Assembly (NCBI GenBank): GCA_017394805.1
Contig: JAFPXC010000012.1
Location: 1 to 64,000 of the forward strand
Reading direction: 5' to 3'
Length of the DNA: 64,000 nucleotides
Source of the DNA: Clostridia bacterium
GTDB taxonomy: Bacteria > Bacillota > Clostridia > Christensenellales > CAG-1252
The translations under genes were made by a program, and so were the position numbers. Each line of letters opens with the position of its first letter. The stretch's first letter is position 1. Positions 58,601 through 64,000 of this stretch are shown here, piece by piece. The notes below the pieces were generated by a model, which made no database searches, was not told where the DNA came from, and worked only from the letters and a program-made list of their open reading frames with translations.

Positions 58601-59023
58601 CACGTTGAGCGTCTTTTCCGCTATACGTATTTTATACGTATAAATGGTGTCGTCGATAATGCCCGACACCGTATAATCGGCCACCGCGCCCTCCGCGTCG
58701 CGCTTGACGGTAGCCATCATCTCGGCGGGTTGCCAAGCGATATTCTCTCCCGTTTGGGTAGTAGCGCCCAAGCGGATATTGATGCCGTCGTGATAGGTGA
58801 ACGTGTAGCGCCGCACCATATTGACGGTATCGACGGCGTAGCAATAGCGATTGTCCACGTTGCCCACGGCGCATACCGTATCGCCGTCGTACAACACCAA
58901 TTCATACTCGGGATCGGCCGCCGCCCTAAAGGAAACGAGGCACAAGCACCCTGTCGCAAGGACGACCAAGGCCGCCAATGCCGCCAAACACCAAATCCAT
59001 CTTTTGCTGCTCTTTGCGTTCAT
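55667..59023 (-). CDS. Large single-pass surface protein with MBG/Ig-like domains and a charged cytoplasmic tail
   Basis: 1118 residues. Signal sequence (residues 1-36; LAALAALVVLATGC), then about 900 residues of repeated beta domains of the MBG type: recurring motifs such as GSYTVRVHYKGNVNYNAT, YGERFDLGDGY and ENLTVTKRNV-like strands. A transmembrane helix at about 935-957 (LIGLIAGGVVLAVVVVVVVV) is followed by basic KARRNKK and a tail of about 155 residues, mostly coiled-coil (REKEEKYQQYKQRLARLR, AEEEKK) and ending in an Asp run. The outside-in layout resembles an adhesin with a cytoplasmic coupling tail. GAGGAG before the ATG. It lies 34 bases after the lipoprotein gene. Confidence 0.82.
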   Translation of the reverse strand: MNAKSSKRWIWCLAALAALVVLATGCLCLVSFRAAADPEYELVLYDGDTVCAVGNVDNRYCYAVDTVNMVRRYTFTYHDGINIRLGATTQTGENIAWQPAEMMATVKRDAEGAVADYTVSGIIDDTIYTYKIRIAEKTLNVVWDEDSMTSEYGQRILPKVTLQDPKGLEPNLSDLAANVTYVVANDPNRSEFTAEYVADIGCGTYTVAPVFRTKGNYKLADTTHTYAVTPYSGAIVVDSAEASVVYDGSVRSSIALLGASVQKGGVADEGYRIEALYSLDGENIASRTDQLATAGRYYVAFSFVGTAGNYANPRCPASGWYPVEIRKADVVLSQVQSPLGFEYKKNRTAESAAVDLYNARRTYYDVKDADGRDVDCAPADFEFAYRKLDTDEWSLTPPAAVGSYTVRVHYKGNVNYNATEDDLLLPLEVVKCSVGISWKAYAQQLSYGERFDLGDGYVVDSDDFAEWIEEGNTATYTLTYEYSRDCEHWSPYALSAELPMPGFYRAMVIMDSELYCGQARRYAEIDVAKVALTAEDVRLDNLSVTYGEQAAATPVTVGDKTVDGTWRVEYRQAGAVAEVGDVGRYDVHVTLENDSMYACDLTFAGENGLTVTKRNVALSVWDYDVNYGDAAFAERITRGEEGTAHLWWPAGDVLTADITAFLANLTLSVQKTDGTWTDSLDASFGCSDRGYPLKVTSDNANYAVNVVREGKLYVNPRPLRVTVTSSSGNFTIYEGASPRLTVHVNLDMDVSDAEFNQLNAAFGLSYKDSEGKTVEGTPTEVGVYTVELVQSQSDVLKNYRVQYAPVKLTIKSLSLPTNDSAFEVSGRFNTTETLTVEKGVNSRYGAAVASLSGYHVVTVYEVSNPVSAESGNITFRLAAPSNLRNTKVLYAEGDQWVQLDFVQEGEYVVFTQRTMAAKYVICAQREINWLLIGLIAGGVVLAVVVVVVVVVVSKARRNKKLAEDATKQVAAPTAKATAKPDEDEELDSFIEAFDETTVERELTPAERIALREKEEKYQQYKQRLARLRTSDRTLKDTLSGLGLDNNANEDEIIAKMIEADEARAKQVEEDLRREEEEAKARAEEEKKTVILERSDEVLEQKTFAPTLPDGDDDDDIDI

Positions 59024-59057
59024 ATCTATCTCCTCTCCCCGCTTATCGGGGTGATCG

Positions 59058-62000
59058 CTACTCTTTGGGTGTCAAAACCCAGCCTTCCTCGCTCTCGGTG
59101 GGCGAGGTGCCCATTATCCTACCGACCGAGACGGACGCACCGACGGAGATATTGCCCGTGGGCGCACCACCGTAGGTGCCCGTGCCGAAACCGACCACGC
59201 CGCCCAGATAGCGACCGTCGGTCACGTCGAGGTCGACCGTTAAGGCGACGCTCGTGGTATCCGCGCACACGCACAGTCCTTGCGCGTAGCCCGTTACGCC
59301 GCCCGCATACAGCGTGCGCACGTTGCCCTCGAGGCGCATCGTCACCGCCACGTCGGCCACATCCACCGTGCTGTACCCCACCGCGCCGCCTATATACACG
59401 AGGTCGGCGGCGGCCCGATAGGTCACGTCCGCCCGCCCCGACACGGCGGGGCACGTCAGTTGCCCGCCAAAGGCGCCCGCGTAGCAGTTGCCGCCGAGGG
59501 TGTACTCGGCGTATACGGTGGCTGTACACCCCGCAAGGTTGCCCTTGCCCACGGCGCCCGCGTAGCCATTATTCACCCCATACGCAAAGGGGGTCTCGGC
59601 GGTACCTATCACACATTGCTCGACCGTGCCGTCCGCGACGGTGGCGGCCAAAGCGCCCATATAGACGCCGCCCGACAGACTGCCCGAGACGGTCACGCGG
59701 TCAAAGAGGTCGCCGATACTCTTGGCGACCACGCCGCCCAACGCCTGCGTAGCGGTCGTTTGGGTGTAGTTTACGTTGAATTGCGAACGGCGGTAGACGC
59801 ACTCGGTACTGTTGCCGACGGTGCCGAACGCCTTGTCCGCCGTCAGGGTGGCCGTCAGCGTTACGCCGTCAAAGATACATTGCACGGCTTCGCCCGCCAA
59901 AACCCCGCAGGGCGCGGCGGTGTCCAAGGTCACCTCGGCGAACTCGAAGGTGATATTGGTGAGGACGGCACCGTACAGACAGCCAAACAGACCGTTGGCC
60001 GTGCCGTCGCCCGTCACGCGAATATCCGTCAGCGCATAGCCCCGCCCGTCGATTGCGCCCGCAAAGGCGTTCTTGGGGCCGAACAAGGGCGCGGTTTCGC
60101 CCACCGCGATATTGCCGACCAAGGCGAAATACGCGGTAGGATGCTCGTCGAGCAAGGCGAGGTCCGCCGCCTCGGACAACAGGTAGGGCTTGTGTTCGGT
60201 GCCGCTCTCCTCGTAGTCCACGACGAACGAGACCGTCTCGCTGTACAGGCTGTCCCGATAGTAGGGGTAGGCGCTCGTCGCCATCACCCTAAGGGTATAC
60301 GCCCCGTCGTATGTCAGTTGCTTGGATAAGTCCAACGTGGCGGAAGACAGTCTGACCGTCTCCCCACCGTTGATTTGTATAAGATACGCCGCCGCGCCCG
60401 ACACAGACGACCAAGACAGCGTAGTGCCCTTTACGCGCACGTCGGCAGGCGCCGAGAGCCGTAGGCTCTCCACGTACAACTCCGCCGTATAGGGGGAGTC
60501 CAGCACGTCCTGCCCTTCGGCCAAGGTGCGTATTTTGCATATATGCGGCACGCTCGCATCGAGCGCATAGGTATTTTCGTGCAAGACGACGGGATTGCCG
60601 TCCACGACCAACTCGTATCCGTAAGCGCCCGCTATCTCGTTCCAAGACAGCGCGCCCTGCGCAAAGCCGAACCCCACGGGAATGGCCACCACCGAGTAGT
60701 TGGGATAGACCACGGGCGCGGGGGATTCGCCCTCGCCGCCCTCCTCGTCGGGTTGCACTTCGCCCTCTTGTTCGCCCGATGCGCCGCCTTCTTCGCCGCC
60801 TTGCCCTTCTTCCTCTTGCTCTTTGAGTTTTTCGAGGTACTCGTCGAGATCCTCTTCCTCGTTGACGGGATAGTAGCATACGCCCGTAGACCACAGGCTG
60901 ACGCCGTAGCCCGATTCGCCGATGGCGCGCAGATAGATAGTCAGCACGGTATCGTGCAGATAGACGGGAATCTCGAACTCGGCGCCCTCGCCGTCCGCCG
61001 TATCACCTACGGTGATATCAAAGGTATACGCGCCCTGCAAGTCGTCGTAGGGCGTATCCACCAGCACTTGGTAGGACGCCGCGTGCAGGCTCTGGGTAAA
61101 GCGCACGACTTTCTTGTACAAATAGGGGTTTTGGGGCGCCGACATCGTCAGCGGCGTGGGTTTGCCGCCCGCAAAGGTGATTTCGTACTGCGCCGAATAG
61201 TCGGTGGGGTTGAAGAGATACCCGTCGCCGTCCCCCGCCACGCTCACTTGATAGGTGCCGTCGGGAAGACTCAACGCAATGCGGTTCTGCGAGGTGGAAT
61301 GCGTGGAGATCACGGTATCGCCCGACTCCACTTTGACCTTGTAGCCCGAACAATTCTCCACCTTGTCCCAGGTGAGATATATCGTACCGTCCGCCACCGT
61401 TTCGGTCAATCCCGACGGAACGCCCGAGGCGATGAGGGGAAACGCCAATACGTTGGAAGAAGGGCTATCCGCATAGACTTCGCCGTCCGCGATGGCGACG
61501 ACCGATAGGCGGGTATTGCGCACGTTGATATAGGGGGAATAAAAATAGCGGTAGGAAGAGCCGCTCACCTCGCGCGAAGAAGCGTTGTCGGCGGCGATTC
61601 GACCCACCCTCACGCCGTTTTGATAGACGTCGTAGGCAAGGGCGTGCGAGACCATCGGCCAAGTGACGCGGTGCGTGGCAATGTCGAAGGCGATATCGGG
61701 CGCGGACAAGGCGGGCGCTTTGATTTTGCCCCCCGAAGCCTCTACCCGATAGGTGGCGGAGCGGGCGCTGTCGTGGTATTGCGCCCCGCCCACGGCCTGC
61801 ACCTGCACGGTGAACGCCCCCGTATCGGCGATGGACAGCGCGTATTGCGTCTCTTGTCCCACCGTAGCGACGACGTTGCCGTTGAGATAGATGCGATATC
61901 CCGTGGCGTTGACCACGTAACTCCAGCGAAGTATGCCCTCGCCGTTGACTTCGATGACGGTGGGCGTGGTAAGGGTGGCGCGATTATCCACCACGGGTTT

Positions 62001-62303
62001 GTAGACGAGGGGCTCGCAAAACTCCGAATCGAGGTACCGTTTCGCGTTGCCCACGGCCGCCACGCGGAAAGTGGCCTGCCCTTTGGCGGCGTAGGCGTAG
62101 TGATTGGACTTGACTCGCGCGACCTCGGCGCCGTCCACTTCCACGATATATTCCTCGGCTCCTTCGACCGCTTCCCACGACAAAACGCCGTCCTCGTACG
62201 CAAGCCCCGAGGGCGCGGACAAAGCGACGGGCTTGCACGCGGCAAGCACGACCGACAGGACGACGGTCAGTAGAACTATGGCAATCGCGGAAAACTTTTT
62301 CAT
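59058..62303 (-). CDS. Large surface lipoprotein with FN3-like repeats and GLUG-type beta repeats
   Basis: 1081 residues. The start is the ATG at 62303 (GGGAG four bases upstream), giving a signal peptide with lipobox VLAAC (Cys23); the longer open frame only translates the 12-bp tandem repeat. Residues about 25-520 are FN3-like units (LSWEAVEGAEEYIVEVDGAE; LTWDKVENCSGYKVKVESG). An acidic Glu/Gly linker at about 525-560 is followed by more such units, and from about 750 to the end by short GLUG-like repeats (FAGAIDGRGYALTDIRV; GGVVGFGTGTYGG). It is probably an exported adhesin or binding protein and heads the operon with the MBG protein and the acyl ligase. An extended -10 box TGCTATACT lies about 55 bases upstream. 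Confidence 0.82.
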   Translation of the reverse strand: MKKFSAIAIVLLTVVLSVVLAACKPVALSAPSGLAYEDGVLSWEAVEGAEEYIVEVDGAEVARVKSNHYAYAAKGQATFRVAAVGNAKRYLDSEFCEPLVYKPVVDNRATLTTPTVIEVNGEGILRWSYVVNATGYRIYLNGNVVATVGQETQYALSIADTGAFTVQVQAVGGAQYHDSARSATYRVEASGGKIKAPALSAPDIAFDIATHRVTWPMVSHALAYDVYQNGVRVGRIAADNASSREVSGSSYRYFYSPYINVRNTRLSVVAIADGEVYADSPSSNVLAFPLIASGVPSGLTETVADGTIYLTWDKVENCSGYKVKVESGDTVISTHSTSQNRIALSLPDGTYQVSVAGDGDGYLFNPTDYSAQYEITFAGGKPTPLTMSAPQNPYLYKKVVRFTQSLHAASYQVLVDTPYDDLQGAYTFDITVGDTADGEGAEFEIPVYLHDTVLTIYLRAIGESGYGVSLWSTGVCYYPVNEEEDLDEYLEKLKEQEEEGQGGEEGGASGEQEGEVQPDEEGGEGESPAPVVYPNYSVVAIPVGFGFAQGALSWNEIAGAYGYELVVDGNPVVLHENTYALDASVPHICKIRTLAEGQDVLDSPYTAELYVESLRLSAPADVRVKGTTLSWSSVSGAAAYLIQINGGETVRLSSATLDLSKQLTYDGAYTLRVMATSAYPYYRDSLYSETVSFVVDYEESGTEHKPYLLSEAADLALLDEHPTAYFALVGNIAVGETAPLFGPKNAFAGAIDGRGYALTDIRVTGDGTANGLFGCLYGAVLTNITFEFAEVTLDTAAPCGVLAGEAVQCIFDGVTLTATLTADKAFGTVGNSTECVYRRSQFNVNYTQTTATQALGGVVAKSIGDLFDRVTVSGSLSGGVYMGALAATVADGTVEQCVIGTAETPFAYGVNNGYAGAVGKGNLAGCTATVYAEYTLGGNCYAGAFGGQLTCPAVSGRADVTYRAAADLVYIGGAVGYSTVDVADVAVTMRLEGNVRTLYAGGVTGYAQGLCVCADTTSVALTVDLDVTDGRYLGGVVGFGTGTYGGAPTGNISVGASVSVGRIMGTSPTESEEGWVLTPKE

Positions 62304-62467
62304 ACACTCCCACAAGCGCGTGCGCCGACGCGCAACACTACGCTGAGTATAGCATATCACACAATTATCTTCCGCGCAAGGGGGTACGCGAAAATAAATG
62401 ATACCAATCCTTCCCACCGCCACCGAATAAGTCCCTTCGTCAACAAAACGAACCGCGATCGGCACCG

Positions 62468-62523
62468 AAGCAATGGGCAAAACAAAGTACAAAAATATGG
62501 GCAAGCAATGGGCAAAACAAAGT
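62468..62523. repeat. Two 21-bp direct repeats
   Basis: A 21-base block containing GCAATGGGCAAAACAAAGT occurs exactly at 62468-62488 and 62503-62523, a 35-base period. It lies directly before the 12-bp tandem array in a gene-free stretch (62304-62677). Confidence 0.8.
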
Positions 62524-62533
62524 GAAAAACGAT

Positions 62534-62612
62534 GTGAAATTGTGCGTGAAATTGTGCGTGAAATTGTGCGTGAAATTGTGCGTGAAATTGTGCGTGAAAT
62601 TGTGCGTGAAAA
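62534..62612. repeat. 12-bp tandem repeat, six full copies
   Basis: GTGAAATTGTGC is repeated exactly six times from 62534 to 62605 and continues for a partial seventh copy. The exactness suggests recent expansion or slippage. It lies between the sirtuin gene end and the promoter region of the lipoprotein gene. Confidence 0.92.
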
Positions 62613-62619
62613 CAAATAT

Positions 62620-62642
62620 TTGTAATTACATAGTAATTACAA
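62620..62642. repeat. 23-bp AT-rich perfect inverted repeat
   Basis: TTGTAATTAC, three-base loop, GTAATTACAA. It begins 36 bases after the sirtuin stop (minus strand) and is followed there by a T-rich stretch, so it may be a weak terminator or a protein-binding site. Confidence 0.6.
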
Positions 62643-62677
62643 TTTTTCAAATGGAAACGGAGAACGCGTGCCGCGCG

Positions 62678-63406
62678 CTACTCCTCTGCCAACGCGGAGA
62701 AGACGTCGCCCAACGATTCGTGCAATACGAGCCGCGCGTAGCCGTCGTACGGGGTGGACGTGCGATTAACGAGCACCAAACTGTCCCCTTGGTAGTATTG
62801 CAAAAAGCCCGCCGCGGGATAGACCACCAGGGACGTACCGCATACCAACAGCAAGTCCGCTTCCTCGATGGCGCGGATGGCGCCGTCCACCACCGCGTCG
62901 TCCAAACTCTCCTCGTACAAGACCACGTCGGGGCGTATCATGCCCCCGCACGAGCAATAGGGCACGCCGTCCGTTTCCAATATATACGAAACGTCGTACT
63001 CCCGATGGCAACGCATACAATAGTTGCGCGCGGTGCTGCCGTGCAATTTATACAGCCGCTTGGTGCCCGCCTTCTCGTGCAAGTCGTCGATATTTTGGGT
63101 GATGCAGGCGAGCAATTTGCCCTCTTCTTCCCATCGGGCGACCACCTTGTGCGTCACGTTCGGTTGGACGTTTTGGGGCAGCATCTTGGCGCGGTAGAAG
63201 CGATAGAACTCGTCGGGGTGCGTCAAAAGGAAACTGTGGGAGATGATGGTCTCGGGCGGATATTTGTACTGCTGACGGTACAAGCCGTCCTGCGAACGGA
63301 AGTCGGGAATGCCGCTCTCGGTCGATACGCCCGCACCGCCGAAGAACACGATCTTGCGCGCTTTTTTGACGAGGGATTTGAGTTCGTTCAATTTCGCATT
63401 ATCCAT
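62678..63406 (-). CDS. cobB: NAD-dependent protein deacylase, Sir2 family
   Basis: 242-residue sirtuin. NAD-binding FGGAGVSTESGIPDFRS, TQNIDDLHEKAG, catalytic His in YKLHGST, zinc ligands CMRCHREY and CSCGG, then MIRPDVVLYEE and VCGTSLVVYPAAG. It removes acetyl groups from lysines using NAD and yields O-acetyl-ADP-ribose. GGGAGG precedes the ATG. It is divergent from the Lrp-type gene, separated by an array of promoter-like repeats. Confidence 0.95.
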   Translation of the reverse strand: MDNAKLNELKSLVKKARKIVFFGGAGVSTESGIPDFRSQDGLYRQQYKYPPETIISHSFLLTHPDEFYRFYRAKMLPQNVQPNVTHKVVARWEEEGKLLACITQNIDDLHEKAGTKRLYKLHGSTARNYCMRCHREYDVSYILETDGVPYCSCGGMIRPDVVLYEESLDDAVVDGAIRAIEEADLLLVCGTSLVVYPAAGFLQYYQGDSLVLVNRTSTPYDGYARLVLHESLGDVFSALAEE

Positions 63407-63432
63407 AGTTACCTCCCGATTTTTGCGGTTTC

Positions 63433-63643
63433 TCGCCCTATTGTACCTAAAAACGGCGATTTCTTGCTATATTGTACCATACAAACCGCGGTTCCTTGCG
63501 GTTTCATACGCTGTCGCACCGGCGTTTTTTGCTTAGTTGTACCGGTGTTTTTTACTTAGTCGTACCAACGTTTCTTGCGTTGTCGTACCGTAAAAACCGC
63601 GATTTCTTGCTATATTGTACCATACAAACCGTTGTTTTGCACC
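63433..63643. repeat. Array of promoter-like repeats with a [G]TACC/GCACC core
   Basis: The 335-base gap between the sirtuin and the Lrp gene holds no gene. It contains eight degenerate units with the core TTGC-x4-8-T-x-GTACC (or GCACC); cores lie at 63443, 63474, 63516, 63539, 63562, 63585, 63618 and 63639. Two 32-base copies, 63457-63488 and 63600-63631, are identical. On the minus strand several units read TATGGTACAAT, an extended -10-like sequence pointing at the sirtuin gene. Confidence 0.7.
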
Positions 63644-63680
63644 CCAAAAAGCGAAAATTCGCGAGAAATGCGCCAAGGGC

Positions 63681-63710
63681 TTGCAATACACTCTTTGATT
63701 TTGATATAAT
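63681..63710 (+). promoter_or_regulatory. Promoter of the Lrp/AsnC gene
   Basis: TTGCAA (63681-63686), 18 bases, perfect TATAAT (63705-63710). AAGGAG stands seven bases before the ATG at 63742. Confidence 0.7.
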
Positions 63711-63741
63711 AAGGCTACGATATTTCGGTAAGGAGCGCGTT

Positions 63742-64000
63742 ATGAACGAATTGCAACGAAGCATTCTCGACCTCATCAAACAAAACGGCCGCTTGTCGGT
63801 CGATATGATCGCAACCACTTTGGGGAAGACCGCAGAGGAAGTGCAACGCGAGATGGATATACTCACGCAAAAAGGCGCCCTCGTGACCTACTCGGTGGTG
63901 TTGGACGACCAAAACTCGGACAGCGGCGAAGTGGAAGCCTGGATAGAACTGAAGGTGACGCCCCAACGCACGCAAGGCTACGACAGCCTGGCGCAACAGA
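63742..64000 (+). CDS. Lrp/AsnC-family regulator (partial, cut by window end)
   Basis: The first 86 codons are visible. An N-terminal winged helix typical of the family (MNELQRSILDLIKQNGRLSV; GKTAEEVQREMDILTQKGAL) is followed by the start of the effector-binding RAM domain (DSGEVEAWIELKVTPQRTQG). Members are octameric feast-famine regulators responding to amino acids or related ligands. The remainder lies beyond the window, so neither its length nor its targets can be judged. Confidence 0.85.
   Translation, partial: MNELQRSILDLIKQNGRLSVDMIATTLGKTAEEVQREMDILTQKGALVTYSVVLDDQNSDSGEVEAWIELKVTPQRTQGYDSLAQQ

Noticed and set aside
62534-62612. Possible CRISPR array
   Set aside because: Units are 12 bp and directly abutting with no spacers.
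62304-62615. N-terminal extension of the large lipoprotein with repeated SRTI residues
   Set aside because: It only translates the 12-bp tandem repeat. The internal ATG at 62303 has a ribosome site, a signal peptide and a lipobox.
63433-63643. Possible CRISPR array
   Set aside because: Units are degenerate and irregularly spaced, intervening sequence is itself repetitive, and no cas genes are present.

Overview
The window looks like a chromosomal segment of an uncultured, probably gut-associated Bacillota of the class Clostridia. The basis is gene content: AddAB rather than RecBCD, WhiA next to DnaE, an NfnAB-type pair, PPi- and ATP-dependent phosphofructokinases side by side, RlmD, MscL, sigma-A promoters of the TTGACA-N17-TATAAT type with frequent extended -10 boxes, and AGGAGG ribosome sites. 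I cannot name a genus. By eye most of the window is GC-rich with strong third-position bias, which produces many long false ORFs on the opposite strands. The tract 12.8-29.3 kb and the gene at 47.3-48.2 kb look clearly more AT-rich. No rRNA, tRNA or CRISPR array was seen.

Layout. 0-8 kb: the tail of a Cys-rich, probably secreted protein, a NagD-type phosphatase, and convergent addB-addA for double-strand break repair. 8-12.7 kb: an unknown lipoprotein, deoC-deoD (deoxynucleoside salvage), then small genes (NUDIX, YdeI-like, TIGR04076-like, unknown). 12.7-13.9 kb: a gene graveyard with a decayed serine recombinase fused in frame to half of an acetyltransferase. 13.9-29.2 kb: a single-strand island, read right to left: RR-HK; a beta-helix lipoprotein, a second RR-HK pair, a VTC-type polyphosphate polymerase domain protein, DUF4956, a 1734-residue surface lipoprotein; a 310-bp element with terminal inverted repeats; then a small (p)ppGpp synthetase with a third RR-HK. 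29.4-43.4 kb: housekeeping genes, all on the minus strand (rlmD, galE, PPi-PFK, pfkA, dnaE, whiA, murB, a Cof-type HAD, uvrC). 43.9-51.6 kb: a small unknown protein, a membrane-anchored DUF1508 protein, an unknown protein, an XRE regulator, mscL, and a two-gene operon of enzyme-like TIM barrels. 51.7-62.3 kb: nfnAB and an operon of two large surface proteins plus an AMP-forming acyl ligase. 62.7-64 kb: a sirtuin and the start of an Lrp/AsnC regulator.

The most unusual content is the 15-kb island. It puts polyP-type chemistry (VTC + DUF4956), an alarmone synthetase, surface beta-helix lipoproteins and three two-component systems in one orientation. The middle pair, co-operonic with VTC, has lost both phosphoacceptors: the H-box His is Phe216 in the kinase and the receiver Asp is Glu51 in the regulator. 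The outermost pair is canonical. Matching PhoB-like direct repeats (two 7-bp half-sites, 11-bp period) lie just upstream of -10 boxes both in front of its own operon and in front of the lipoprotein-pseudoTCS-VTC operon, so it probably controls both.

Other points: a GH13 protein whose catalytic Asp/Glu/Asp has become Asn/Ala/Asp, followed by a xylose-isomerase-like barrel that also lacks most metal ligands; an ASCH domain inserted inside the RlmD methyltransferase fold; arrays of short perfect hairpins joined by constant linkers in three intergenic gaps, two of which run into the stop codon of the upstream gene; and several repeated promoter-like arrays in gene-free stretches.
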